This document shows, in pieces, positions 7,626-17,228 of a stretch of DNA of 54,403 bases. This DNA is from Desulfoluna butyratoxydans. GTDB lineage: Bacteria > Desulfobacterota > Desulfobacteria > Desulfobacterales > Desulfolunaceae. Below the pieces are notes generated by a model. The model made no database searches, was not told the origin of the DNA, and saw nothing but the letters and a program-made list of their open reading frames with translations. Both the position numbers and the translations under genes were made by a program. Positions within the stretch are counted from its first letter, which is position 1; every line of letters starts with the position of its first letter. Location of the stretch: the NCBI RefSeq assembly GCF_900699765.1, contig NZ_CAADHO010000013.1:75322-129724 (forward strand). The letters run 5' to 3'.

Positions 7626-10469
7626 TCAGAAGGTGTATCCGATGGAAAAATGAAAATTACCGGAGCTTTCCCCGGGCTGTTTGTCCAGCTTCCAGCCGTA
7701 GAGAAATCCCACCGGGCCGATGGGGGTGACATAGCGAAGGCCTGCTCCGACGGTGGAACGGAAGGAGTCCGAGAGATCGGGCTCAGAGGCATTGCGGAGG
7801 CTCCCAGTATCGAAAAACGTGGTGAGTTCCACATTCAAGCCCAGATCGATGCGGGCCTCCACGCTTCCCAGCAGGGTGGTGCGCCCGCCCACGGCTTCGC
7901 CGCTGTCGTTGACAAGGAACTTGTTTTCGCTGTAGCCCCGGATGTCCGTGGTTCCACCCAGGAAGAGGAGCTGGTCTTCGGGGATGCTGTTGTTGCTTCC
8001 GTAAGGCTCGATGTGGTGAACCCTGCCCCTCAGGGCAAAGGTGAGGCGGTTGACGGGGGTTTTATAGAACCGCAGCTCATAGCGGTATTTAAGGAAGTCG
8101 TCCAGTGAATTTCCGACGCCCCCGGAGATGTCCAGAGCTCCGAAGGCGATCATGCCTTTTCGGGGGCGCACAAAGGAGTCGGTGGAGTTGTAGGTGAGGG
8201 ACGGGGTGACCACCACAATGTTTCGCTGCTCGTATTGCTCTTCATCCCCTGGCGGAATGGGCGTGTCGTTGAGTCTGTACTGCTCCCTGTACTCGTAGCG
8301 GTTGTTGAGGGAGGCGTTGAAATCTTCGAGGAACCGTCGGTTGAAGATTAGGGAGGAACCGTAGGTGCGTGTGCCGAAATCCTGGTTGAATTCTTCTAAT
8401 TTCTCTCCGAACATGCTGAAGGTGGCGTTGATCCGGGTGCCCAGAAAACGGGGCTCGGTGATGCCCAGCTCGGTGCGGTACCCGATGTCGCTGACCTCGG
8501 CTGCGATCCAGCCGTCTTTGTTCTGGCCGAAGAGGTTGCGGTCCCCCAGGCGGGTGTGGGCATACTTTTCCCGTCGGGTGTCGTATCCGAGACCCAGTTC
8601 ATAGTAGTAGGGCTTTCTCTCTTCCACCTCCACCAACAGATTCACCTCGGATTCCTCTTCTTTAAGCCCGATGGTCCGGAAGTGCGCTGCGGAGAGGGCG
8701 GCGATGTTTCGGATGTTGCGCTGGGTCTCCAGGGCCTGGGTCAGGGAGAACGGTTCCTCCGGGGTGAGCTCGACCTCCCGCCTGAGGATGCGCTCACGGG
8801 TGCGGAAGTTGCCTGTGTAAAAGACTGCGCCGGTTGTTACGTTGGGCCCTTCGGTGATGTCGTAGGCCATCTCGGCCCGACCCGACCCGTCGTCATCGGT
8901 CTCGACCCGGGCCTGCCCCGTGATGGTGATATGGGGGTAGCCTTTTTCGGAGATGGCCTCGGAGAGGGTGTTTTCATCGCTTTCGATCATGTACTCCCGA
9001 AAGGGCTCCCCCTCCTTCAGGGCAATGGCGTCCCGCGCCTCATCAGGTGTGAGGGCCTGCAGGCCGTTGAAGGCAACGGATGTCACCCGGGTCTGCATGC
9101 CCTCTTGAATGGAAAGGGAGATATCGGCGAGTTTTCGGTCGGTTTCGGGGTCCTCTATGAAGGTCACCTTATGGTCCACGGTGGTCTCCAGATAGCCCTT
9201 GGTCAGGTAGAGCGACTGGATGGCGCTGATATCCTCGTCCAGGACATCGGGGACGAACTCTCCGGCGCTGAAGGTGCCGGGCAGGTGGGTGAGCATCTGT
9301 TTTTCGATGCGCTTCCGGTCGAAGACGGTGTTGCCCTGGATGTCCAAGGCCCGGACGATGTAACGGGGGCCCTCGTCAATGGAAAAGAGCAGCTCTCGCT
9401 CCCTGATGCCCTCGACGGTGACGTCGGACTCCTCCATGCTCACCTGCGCATCCAGGTAACCGGCTTTGTGATAGCGTGTTCGGATGTTTCTGAGGCTTTT
9501 TTTAAGGCCCAGCTCGTTTCGGTTTCCCTCTTTCAGGTAGGCCAGCTCCTTTTTCAGGGTCAGCCCCCAGAACTCGGTGTTCCCTTCAAAGAGGGCCACG
9601 TATTTTTTCCCTTCGTCTATCCTGAACCGGATGACCACGTCGTGGGGATCGGCGAGGTGCTCCACCTCCGGGGTGATCTCCACGTCTCCGTATCCCTTGG
9701 CGCGGTAGAACTTTCTGAGGTTGTCCACATCGTCATCGAGCTTTTTCTGGATGAACCGGGGGATCTCACCATAGAAGAGGGAGACCTTCCAGGTGTCGAG
9801 CCTCAGCTTGAGCCGTGCGCTGGAAAAACCGTTGTTTCCGATGAGCTCCACGCGCTGGATTCGGTTGAAATCCCCCTTGTGGATGGAAACGGTCACCTCG
9901 AAATGGCCGTCTTCCGGGTCCTCTTCCGACGTGACCCGGATGGTGGCGTCCGGGTACCCTTCGTTTTTGAACGTTTTTTTGATGAGCGCTTCCTGTTTTT
10001 GAAGCTTTGCGGCAACAAAGGCGTCACCTGTGTAGATGGTCATGGCATTGAGCACCTCCTTCTCAAGGAGGGGAAAAGCCCCGTTGATGTGGATCTCCTT
10101 GATCCTCCGGAACGGGGTCAGCCGGAACGTCAGGGCCATCTCTCCTTCTCCCTCGGGCGGGTCGGGCACGTCGATGGCCTGGAACAGGCGGGTGCTCTTG
10201 AGCAGCTCCAGGCTTTTCTCAAGGGCTTCGGCGGAAAAAGGTTCTCCCTCTTCCAGGAGGATGATCCGGCGGGCAAAGGCGGCAAGGTGCGCGGGTTTTG
10301 TGACGGTCCCCACGATCTCCACGTTGATCTCCGAGATGACGGGGGCGCTGGGCTCGGCCACGGTGGGCCGAGGCATCAGAAAGGCTGAGAGCACTAAGGC
10401 AAGGCACACCCAGTACCGGACAGCACAGGGGGCGTTTCGTCGGGCGCATGTGGGCGGTGATGGGATCAT
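7626..10469 (-). CDS. Omp85-family outer-membrane assembly protein (BamA/TamA-like) with many POTRA domains
   Basis: About 947 residues. A signal sequence (WVCLALVLSAFLMPRPTVA) is followed by some 500 residues of POTRA-like repeats, each with the beta-alpha-alpha-beta pattern and GY/GNxxF turns (such as FKNEGYPDATIRV, YRAKGYGDVEITP and YHKAGYLDAQVSM). The C-terminal 16-strand barrel includes the conserved loop LGGTTDIRGY and ends in Phe (FHFSIGYTF), the outer-membrane sorting signal. The POTRA region is long enough for six or seven domains, against three in Escherichia coli TamA and five in BamA. TamB lies directly upstream, so the pair is probably a translocation and assembly module. I prefer ATG 10469, with GAGG 5 nt upstream; a GTG at 10475, overlapping the TamB stop, is nearly as good. 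Confidence 0.93.
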   Translation of the reverse strand: MIPSPPTCARRNAPCAVRYWVCLALVLSAFLMPRPTVAEPSAPVISEINVEIVGTVTKPAHLAAFARRIILLEEGEPFSAEALEKSLELLKSTRLFQAIDVPDPPEGEGEMALTFRLTPFRRIKEIHINGAFPLLEKEVLNAMTIYTGDAFVAAKLQKQEALIKKTFKNEGYPDATIRVTSEEDPEDGHFEVTVSIHKGDFNRIQRVELIGNNGFSSARLKLRLDTWKVSLFYGEIPRFIQKKLDDDVDNLRKFYRAKGYGDVEITPEVEHLADPHDVVIRFRIDEGKKYVALFEGNTEFWGLTLKKELAYLKEGNRNELGLKKSLRNIRTRYHKAGYLDAQVSMEESDVTVEGIRERELLFSIDEGPRYIVRALDIQGNTVFDRKRIEKQMLTHLPGTFSAGEFVPDVLDEDISAIQSLYLTKGYLETTVDHKVTFIEDPETDRKLADISLSIQEGMQTRVTSVAFNGLQALTPDEARDAIALKEGEPFREYMIESDENTLSEAISEKGYPHITITGQARVETDDDGSGRAEMAYDITEGPNVTTGAVFYTGNFRTRERILRREVELTPEEPFSLTQALETQRNIRNIAALSAAHFRTIGLKEEESEVNLLVEVEERKPYYYELGLGYDTRREKYAHTRLGDRNLFGQNKDGWIAAEVSDIGYRTELGITEPRFLGTRINATFSMFGEKLEEFNQDFGTRTYGSSLIFNRRFLEDFNASLNNRYEYREQYRLNDTPIPPGDEEQYEQRNIVVVTPSLTYNSTDSFVRPRKGMIAFGALDISGGVGNSLDDFLKYRYELRFYKTPVNRLTFALRGRVHHIEPYGSNNSIPEDQLLFLGGTTDIRGYSENKFLVNDSGEAVGGRTTLLGSVEARIDLGLNVELTTFFDTGSLRNASEPDLSDSFRSTVGAGLRYVTPIGPVGFLYGWKLDKQPGESSGNFHFSIGYTF

Positions 10470-10471
10470 GG

Positions 10472-13400
10472 TCACCTCATCTCCAGCCGGAAGACCAGCT
10501 CGCCGCCGAAGTCCCCGTCCGTGTCCCGGAAGGCGTTCATCAGGAGGCTTTCGTAGAACTTGTACTCGGTTATGGCGCTCTGGACCGTGACCCCGTTTTT
10601 GGTTCCCACCCCGTATTTGAGGGTCATGCGTTTGGAGAGCTCTTTGCCCACGGTGATGTTGACATCGTCGGCATCCTCCTGGTCCGTGCGTTCCGTGTAG
10701 GTCATTTCAATGGTGTCCAGGCCGGTGGCCTCCTTGAGGCTCCCTTCAAGGGTGCGGGTCACCATGTCGGCAAGGATCTGTTTGGTGGACTGGCTGGATC
10801 CGCCCTCCCCGCTGACCATCTCGTTGTGCGTTTTGTTGAAGAAGATGAGGGAGAGGATGTCCGCGTCGCTCTCCTCGGGCACCGAGCTCATCTCGAATTT
10901 AAGGTTGTCCTCCACCCCCGAGACCGTCAGGGTGATGGTCCATTGCCTGATGACGATCTCGCTGTCCACGTCAATGGTCGCCTCGACCTTGTAGGGGTTG
11001 ATAAAATCCACCACCCCTTTTTTGATTTCAAACTCTTTGCCCAGGTAGGAGATGGTGCCGGAGTCCACCTCGGCCCGCCCGTTGACAAGGACCCGGCTCA
11101 AGGGGCCGGAGACGGTGAGGGTGGGTTTCAGGTCCATGAGCGCAATGTTGTTGTCCACCACAAAGGGGGAGCGGTGCCGGATGGAGATGTTGAGCTCCGT
11201 GTTGTTCAAAATGGGGGTGTCTCGCCTTCGGGTGACAGGGGCCTGCTCCCGGCGTCGCTGGCCGAGGTTGTCGATGAGCCCCAGCCGGACGTTTTTGAAG
11301 TAGCGCCCTTCCACCAGGATAATCTCCCCTGAGATGAGGGCGTGCTCCGGTGTGCCCTCATAGGTCAGGTCGCCGTTGACCCAAAGCTCCATGGTGCCCG
11401 GCAGGGTCAGGGGAAGGGCCTGTGCCCTGAGCCTTGCCTTGACTGTCTTTGGGGTCACATGGTCCAGCCCCAGGGTGCCGAAGAAGTCGAATCGCCCCTT
11501 GTCGAGGTTGCCGGTGATGGCCTCCACGGTCAGGGCCTTGGGCGTGATCGCCATGCGACCGTTGAGGTTCTGGAGTTTCTGGCCCAGGACCGGCACGGTG
11601 AACCCGATCTGCTTAAGGGCAAGATCCCCGTTAAAGTCGGGCTCCTTGGGGGTGCCGGACAGGCGGGCTGAAAGGGTGATGTCTCCGGTGATGTCCCCAA
11701 GGCTTTCGGTGAAGAGGTGGAGCACCTCCATGGGAACGGCTCCGTCTATGGAGAAATCCAGGGTGCCGTCCGGTGATCCCGTGCCGCTGATGTCAAGGTG
11801 TCCCTGGTCGAAGAGGGAGAGGTTCAGGGTGTCGACCCGAAGGGTGCCGTCGTCAAAGGAGGCGTTGCAGGCCCCTTTGGTGATGAGAGCGGTTCCGTCG
11901 TGGGAGACGGTGAGCTCCGTCACGGTGGCATCCGCGGTAAGGGTCTTGGGGGAGGTGGCGTCTCCCCCGGCTTCCATGAGGCCGGTGACGGTCCCTGTGA
12001 GGGTCCTGCGGCCCGCCATTTTAAAAAAGGGTTCCAGGCGGGTTTTCTCCAGCCTGGCGCTGGCGGAAAAGAGGTGGGTGGAAAGATTGTAGCTGCCGGA
12101 CAGGTCCGCCACGAGGTCTCCCCGGGCCCGGAGTTCCTGATCCCTGAGGGTCAATTCGAGGCTGCCGTCGTCAAAGGGTTCGTTGTTCAAAAACAGGTCG
12201 GTGACAGTCATGTTTCCTGTGAGCCGGGGATTGTCGAGGCTCCCCTCCCCGGTGATGTCCAGGCTGAGCTGGCCTCTGGCCGCATTTTTTCCACCGAGGA
12301 ACTCGATCTCCTCAATGTCCAGGTTCCGGGCCTTGAGCTGCAGGGCGTAGGTTTTTTCAGCCGGGGAAAACCAGCCGTCGGCTTTCAGCTCTTCTCCCGG
12401 AGCCAGTTCAACGGTGAGCTTTTCAATGGTCACCCGGTTGTTTTTTATGCGGGAGGCCAGGGTGACCTCGTGGAGTGTCTGGACGCCAAGGTTGAGTTTT
12501 TCCGCCCCAAGAAAGAGGCTGCCCCGGGGGTCGGCCGTGTTGCCGGAGAGACGTGCGTCGATGGAGACCTGCCCGGACAGCCGGGGAGTGACATCGTTTA
12601 AGCGGAATGCTTCGCCCTTGAGGGTGACATCAAAGGCGGGGTGGGCCACCGCAGCCCCGGTTTCAGGCTCGAGGAGGCGTGCCGTCCCCGAAAGTTCCAG
12701 TTGGGACAGCCCGTTTGTCAACCGGGCTGTGTCCATGGAGAGCATGCCGTCCTTGAGCAGGGCAAGGACTTCAAGGTCTCCGATTCGATAGTCCGTAATG
12801 GCCAGGGAACGGCCTGACAGGGCAAGGCGGGCCGAGGGAGACCTGAGGGGACCTTTGCAGGAGAGGGTCCCGTCCAGAGTTCCTGAGACACCGGCGCTTG
12901 CCAGGAAGGTCTCGGTGTCGATGTGTTCAAAGGCCAGGTCAAGGTCCACGGGGAGGGTGGGGGAGAGCTGGGCCGGTGAGCCGGGTTCCAACCTGCTTTT
13001 CAGGAGATGGATGGAGCCCTGGGCCCGGAGCCGGGAGGCTTTCTCCTCAAGGGTCAGCTCATGGATGGTGAGCTGACCGGAGCGGTCCAGCTCGGCTGCC
13101 ATGCGAAGGGTGCCCAAAGCATGTCCCCCGAGTCCCAATGCGTCTCCCTGGAGGCTGGCCTCGGCCACCGGGTGGGCGGTGGTTCCCGTTACCCCGATGT
13201 CCAGGGTCAGTCGGCCGGTAAGTTCGGCTGCTTCAGGGGCCACGCGCAGGTCGGCAAGGTTTGGGATCGCCAGGGAGAGATCGGCTTCAATGTTTGTGGA
13301 TGCAAGGTCGACGCTCCCGGTTCCGTTTACCGTGGCCTCTCCGGCTTTGAGCTTCAGGTGGCGAAGGGCCAGGCGGTTGTTGTCCAGGGTGAGGCGGGTT

Positions 13401-14731
13401 TTCAGGTCAAGGTCCACGGGGTCGGGGAGCTGGGCCAGGGCAAGCGCTCGGATTGAGGCGTTCAGTCGAGCCTCCGCGGACATGACGGACGGTGAGGCCC
13501 CGGTACCGTCGATGGTAAGATCCGACCGCAGCGCACCGGCCAGGCCCGGTACGTTGCGGGAAAAGGCCTCTAAGGCCGTGCCGGTCTGGCTCAGTTCCAG
13601 GTGCCAGACCATGGCATCGAGGTCCCGTGGCCGGGTGGTGAACCCCTGGGGGAAGGCCTCCCGGAGGTCGAGGCTCCCGGTACCCCTGACCTGGCCCAGG
13701 GGCGCCTCGATATTGAGCTTTTTGAGGGCCAGCTGTTTTTCATCAAGGGCACAGGCCAGGTCGGCCCGGTCCACCTGGATACCTGCGATCTCGCCCCCGG
13801 AATAGGAGAGGGTCAGGTGCGCGCTGGGGTTGTCGGTGGTTCCGCGGGCCGTGAGGTTAAGGGTGACCGGGCCCGAGAGTGAGGCAGGGAGATGAAAGGT
13901 CTCTTTTACGGTGGTGAGGGCGGTGGTGGCCGTGAGGTCGATATCAAAGAGGGGGCGCTCGAACAGGTCTTCAGCCTGGCCCTTGCCCTCCAGGGCCACC
14001 AGGTCGGAATCCAGGGCCAGGGCGAGGGACTTCAGGCGGTCGCCGGCGAGGTGGCCGTCGATCCGCAGGGCATCGACCCCTGTTGTGATGCCCGCCATGT
14101 TGATTTCCCCGCCCCCGAGGCGAAGGGAGGCCCGAATGGTTTTTTCCCGGAGATCTGCATCCTCCAGCGAGAGGCCGACGGTGCCTGCGACAATCCGTCC
14201 GTGGGGCTCAGGGGCACTTCGGTGTTCGTATTGGAAAAAGCCGTCTGTGAGGGACAGGGCGTCGATCCGGATGTTGAAGGGGAATTCCCCCGAGTCGTTG
14301 TCTTGTGTCGGGGGGGCGGGCTCTCTGGCAGGAAAGGCCGTGAGGATATTGAATGTGCCGGAGGCATCCGTGGCCAGCAGAACTTTGGGTGATTCAAGGA
14401 TGACGTTATCAAGGGCAAGGGTTTTGCCCAAAAGGGGAGCCCATGCAAGGTTCACAACAAGTCGGTCCAGAGAGACAAGGGGGGCAGACTCCGGGCCGTG
14501 GAGCCGAAGGTTGGTAACCTCGATGCTTCCTGCAAACAGTGAAAGGCTCAGGTCGTCCCAGTGGAGGCTCCCGGGAATGGCCCTGTTGATGCGATCCTGG
14601 AGAAAAAGGCGGCCGTGGTCCGAGGTGAGCCAGAAGCGACCGGCCACCGCGACCAGAAGCATCAGAACGGCAACCATCCCGATACCGTAGGCAACAACCT
14701 TTCGTTTTGTCTGTCGCTGTGAGTTCCCCAT
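10472..14731 (-). CDS. TamB-family translocation/assembly protein (DUF490)
   Basis: About 1419 residues. A single N-terminal membrane anchor (VVAYGIGMVAVLMLLVAVAG) is followed by a very long series of beta-rich AsmA/TamB repeats with a hydrophobic-groove pattern (for example LTVSGPLSRVLVNGRAEVD). The C-terminal part has the TamB/DUF490 features ISYLGKEFEIKKGVVDF and MTLKYGVGTKNGVTV, and ends LVFRLEMR. In this family the protein spans the periplasm to an Omp85 partner and is implicated in outer-membrane protein or phospholipid delivery. The Omp85 gene follows within a few bases, so the two are translationally linked. The ATG at 14731 has GAGGG 5 nt upstream; a GTG two codons earlier is less likely. 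Confidence 0.93.
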   Translation of the reverse strand: MGNSQRQTKRKVVAYGIGMVAVLMLLVAVAGRFWLTSDHGRLFLQDRINRAIPGSLHWDDLSLSLFAGSIEVTNLRLHGPESAPLVSLDRLVVNLAWAPLLGKTLALDNVILESPKVLLATDASGTFNILTAFPAREPAPPTQDNDSGEFPFNIRIDALSLTDGFFQYEHRSAPEPHGRIVAGTVGLSLEDADLREKTIRASLRLGGGEINMAGITTGVDALRIDGHLAGDRLKSLALALDSDLVALEGKGQAEDLFERPLFDIDLTATTALTTVKETFHLPASLSGPVTLNLTARGTTDNPSAHLTLSYSGGEIAGIQVDRADLACALDEKQLALKKLNIEAPLGQVRGTGSLDLREAFPQGFTTRPRDLDAMVWHLELSQTGTALEAFSRNVPGLAGALRSDLTIDGTGASPSVMSAEARLNASIRALALAQLPDPVDLDLKTRLTLDNNRLALRHLKLKAGEATVNGTGSVDLASTNIEADLSLAIPNLADLRVAPEAAELTGRLTLDIGVTGTTAHPVAEASLQGDALGLGGHALGTLRMAAELDRSGQLTIHELTLEEKASRLRAQGSIHLLKSRLEPGSPAQLSPTLPVDLDLAFEHIDTETFLASAGVSGTLDGTLSCKGPLRSPSARLALSGRSLAITDYRIGDLEVLALLKDGMLSMDTARLTNGLSQLELSGTARLLEPETGAAVAHPAFDVTLKGEAFRLNDVTPRLSGQVSIDARLSGNTADPRGSLFLGAEKLNLGVQTLHEVTLASRIKNNRVTIEKLTVELAPGEELKADGWFSPAEKTYALQLKARNLDIEEIEFLGGKNAARGQLSLDITGEGSLDNPRLTGNMTVTDLFLNNEPFDDGSLELTLRDQELRARGDLVADLSGSYNLSTHLFSASARLEKTRLEPFFKMAGRRTLTGTVTGLMEAGGDATSPKTLTADATVTELTVSHDGTALITKGACNASFDDGTLRVDTLNLSLFDQGHLDISGTGSPDGTLDFSIDGAVPMEVLHLFTESLGDITGDITLSARLSGTPKEPDFNGDLALKQIGFTVPVLGQKLQNLNGRMAITPKALTVEAITGNLDKGRFDFFGTLGLDHVTPKTVKARLRAQALPLTLPGTMELWVNGDLTYEGTPEHALISGEIILVEGRYFKNVRLGLIDNLGQRRREQAPVTRRRDTPILNNTELNISIRHRSPFVVDNNIALMDLKPTLTVSGPLSRVLVNGRAEVDSGTISYLGKEFEIKKGVVDFINPYKVEATIDVDSEIVIRQWTITLTVSGVEDNLKFEMSSVPEESDADILSLIFFNKTHNEMVSGEGGSSQSTKQILADMVTRTLEGSLKEATGLDTIEMTYTERTDQEDADDVNITVGKELSKRMTLKYGVGTKNGVTVQSAITEYKFYESLLMNAFRDTDGDFGGELVFRLEMR

Positions 14732-15170
14732 TGCCACCCTCTTTTGCGGGCAGATTCCGGTGCATGCATGTGAACGTGCTGTCTGCGGAGCGGGAGCCGA
14801 ACCTGCGGAGTTTTGGGGCTGCGGTTTGTTCCGGTTGGCGGAGGCAGCGGCGTTGGTTGAGGCTTTTACGTGATGATACGTTATCTTAAGCCGCTGCGAG
14901 ATATATACATGCTAAAGCCATTCCTCGCAACCAAACGTGTGGCCCTGAAACCAGTTTATACTTGCAAGAAGGCAATGGCTGGGGCAAAAAATAACCATGT
15001 TTTGCAATGGGGCTGTTTGTTGTTCAGTGAGCATTGTTTTTGTGTGGCAAGCGGGCTGAGAGGTCCTGCCAACCCCTGGAGAGATAACACACGAGTACTT
15101 TTGGTCCCGTGTCACATCAGCGGGCTCGGCAGGGCTGGCAGGGTTCATTTACCATGGCAGGGGGCGGACG
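14732..15170. other. Divergent intergenic region
   Basis: This 439-bp gap separates the leftward TamB operon from the rightward activator gene and must hold both promoters. I found no gene, no strong inverted repeat and no confident -35/-10 pair. The stretch 14857-14905 has a TTGAGG and AT-rich hexamers, but the spacing is poor. Confidence 0.6.
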
Positions 15171-16985
15171 ATGACAGAACTCAAGGCGTGCGGGAACAGG
15201 GACAAACCAGCGGGTGAGAGCCTTGTCGGAGAAGAGACTGCAGACAGCCGGGCTCAGTTGTTTCGCCGGGTTTTTGAAAAATCCACCGCCCCTTCGGTTA
15301 TTCTCGAAGAGGATCTTACGATCTCCATGATGAATGAGAAGGTCGAAGAGCTTGTGGGGTATTCACGGGCGGAGCTTGAAGGAAAAATGAAATGGACGCG
15401 GTTTGTGGTGCCAGAGGACCTGGAGCGGATGACGCACTTCCACCACAGGCGGCGTCAGGATCCCTCATGGGCCCCGGAGGAGTATGAGTGCCGCCTGATG
15501 GACCGGGACGGGGATGTCTATGACATCCTGATCAAGCTGAACATGGTCCAGGGCTCAACCAGCGTGGCCACCCTGGTGAATGTGACCTCTCGAAAAGAGG
15601 CGGAAAAAAAGCTGAAACTCAGGGAAGATGAGTTACGGGGTATCGTGGAGAATTTTCCGGGGCATCTCTACACCTCTTACAGGGATTACACCCTTGAATT
15701 TATGAATGGCCACCTTAGGGCACAGGTTGGCCGGGAGGCCGTGGGTGAGGCCTGCTATTCCGCGATTTATAGCCGGGCGACGCCTTGCCCCTGGTGCAAA
15801 GCAGCAGATGTTTTCAAGGGGGAAACCGTGCGTGACGAGTTTTTAAACCCCCGGGACGACCGGTGGTATGCGGCGGTCTCGACCCCCATTTGTGCCATGG
15901 ACGGCAGCGTGCGGAAACAGCAGACCCTGCTCACGGATATCACCGATCGGAAACTCAAGGAGAAGCGCCTGCGTGACAGTGCCGACAGCTTGCGCAAAGA
16001 GAACAGGCGCCTGAAATCCACCATGACCGCACGCTCCCGCTTCGGGGATCTCATCGGGAAGAGCCCCGAAATGCAGGCGGTCTACGAGGTGATACTGAAT
16101 GCCGCCGCCTCCGATGCCAACATCATTATCTACGGAGAGTCGGGGACGGGCAAGGAGCTGGTCTCCCGGGAGATCCACCGGCTGAGCGATCGCATGGGCC
16201 ATGGCTTTATTCCCGTCAACTGCGGAGCCATCCCCGAATCTCTCATGGAAAGCGAGTTTTTCGGGTACAAAAAAGGGGCGTTCACCGGGGCGGTTCAGGA
16301 TAAAAAAGGGTTTTTGGACCTGGCCGACGGCGGCACCCTGTTTCTGGATGAACTCGGGGAGATCGCATTGGGGATGCAGGCCAAGCTGTTGCGGGCCATT
16401 GAAGGGAACGGGTACACAGCCCTGGGGGGAAAGACAGTCCGAAAGCCGAACCTGAGGATCATCGCCGCAACCAACAGGGATCTGACCAACCTCATCACCA
16501 AAGGCCTCATGCGGGAGGACTTTTTTTACCGCATTCATATCATTCCCATCCACCTTCCCCCGCTTCGAAAGCGGCCATCGGACATCCCCCTTCTCATCGA
16601 TCATTTTTTGAAACAGTACCCCGGTGCAACGGAAGTTCCCCCCATTACCCCGGCTATCCTGGATGCGTTTCAGAGGTATCGATGGCCGGGGAACGTCCGG
16701 GAGCTGCAAAATGTGCTGCATCGCTATGTGACCCTGAAAAACCTGGACTTTACGGAGATCTTTTCTGCAGATGGGGCCATGCCCTCGGTGGACAAAAGGT
16801 ACCGCAGCGTGTCCGATCACGGCAGGGACCTGAAGTCGGTGCTGGCCGAAACCGAGAGGGCACACATCCTCAAAACCCTGGAGGAGATGCAGTGGCACCG
16901 GGGCAAGACCGCACACCGCCTGGGCATCAACCGACGGACCCTTGAGCGGAAGATGGCACTGCACCGACTCCGGTCATGCGAATGA
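15171..16985 (+). CDS. Sigma-54-dependent activator, PAS-PAS-AAA+-Fis
   Basis: 604-residue enhancer-binding protein. PAS 1 spans about residues 29-145, PAS 2 about 152-265, and a short coiled coil follows. The AAA+ domain has Walker A GESGTGKE (322-329), the sigma-54 contact loop GAFTGA (369-374) and Walker B TLFLDE (389-394). The C-terminal Fis-type helix-turn-helix has RGKTAHRLGINRRTLERKM. PAS 2 carries CPWC (206-209), a possible redox or metal-sensing site. There is no receiver domain, so the signal is probably sensed directly. The ATG has a GGGGG run about 6 nt upstream. Immediately after the stop lie two inverted repeats and a consensus -24/-12 promoter in front of a CoA-transferase gene, its most likely target. 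Confidence 0.96.
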   Translation: MTELKACGNRDKPAGESLVGEETADSRAQLFRRVFEKSTAPSVILEEDLTISMMNEKVEELVGYSRAELEGKMKWTRFVVPEDLERMTHFHHRRRQDPSWAPEEYECRLMDRDGDVYDILIKLNMVQGSTSVATLVNVTSRKEAEKKLKLREDELRGIVENFPGHLYTSYRDYTLEFMNGHLRAQVGREAVGEACYSAIYSRATPCPWCKAADVFKGETVRDEFLNPRDDRWYAAVSTPICAMDGSVRKQQTLLTDITDRKLKEKRLRDSADSLRKENRRLKSTMTARSRFGDLIGKSPEMQAVYEVILNAAASDANIIIYGESGTGKELVSREIHRLSDRMGHGFIPVNCGAIPESLMESEFFGYKKGAFTGAVQDKKGFLDLADGGTLFLDELGEIALGMQAKLLRAIEGNGYTALGGKTVRKPNLRIIAATNRDLTNLITKGLMREDFFYRIHIIPIHLPPLRKRPSDIPLLIDHFLKQYPGATEVPPITPAILDAFQRYRWPGNVRELQNVLHRYVTLKNLDFTEIFSADGAMPSVDKRYRSVSDHGRDLKSVLAETERAHILKTLEEMQWHRGKTAHRLGINRRTLERKMALHRLRSCE

Positions 16986-16997
16986 TGTGTCGCAATG

Positions 16998-17015
16998 TGC
17001 GGCGTTGGTGTCGCA
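16998..17015. promoter_or_regulatory. Candidate activator-binding site 1 (imperfect)
   Basis: TGCGGCG-N4-TGTCGCA matches the stronger site at 17067-17084 in size and orientation, with mismatches in the left arm. An extra half-site TGTCGCA is at 16988-16994. It lies about 150 bp upstream of the -24 element. Confidence 0.55.
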
Positions 17016-17065
17016 TGGTTGGAAAGCCTCTGATGTAGAGCGGCCTGGCGTTTTATGGCTCTGTT

Positions 17066-17085
17066 ATGCGACATGACTGTCGCAT
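17066..17085. promoter_or_regulatory. Candidate activator-binding site 2 (perfect inverted repeat)
   Basis: ATGCGACA-TGAC-TGTCGCAT is a perfect 8-bp inverted repeat with a 4-nt spacer. It is centred about 90 bp upstream of the -24 box, a normal distance for the upstream activating site of a sigma-54 activator. The centres of sites 1 and 2 are 69 bp apart. Confidence 0.75.
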
Positions 17086-17164
17086 GTCCTTACCCGCCCA
17101 TGTCTTGTCTGTTTTGCGGCGAAAGCATGTAAAACCAAGTGATTAGCCTTTGGAATGATGCCTG

Positions 17165-17179
17165 TGGCACGTCCTTTGC
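17165..17179 (+). promoter_or_regulatory. Sigma-54 (-24/-12) promoter
   Basis: TGGCAC at 17165-17170 and TTGC at 17176-17179 are separated by 5 nt. This is the full consensus TGGCAC-N5-TTGC with the GG-to-GC spacing intact. It points at the CoA-transferase gene, whose start codon is 50 bp downstream of the -12 element. Confidence 0.9.
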
Positions 17180-17228
17180 TCAAGTAACATGCCGGAAAGA
17201 TAACCCTTAACGGAACCGGGAGGTGGGC

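Noticed and set aside
8556..10388. A long plus-strand frame of about 610 codons
   Set aside because: Antisense to the Omp85-family gene, whose POTRA and barrel motifs are clear; no ribosome-binding site or motif on the plus strand.
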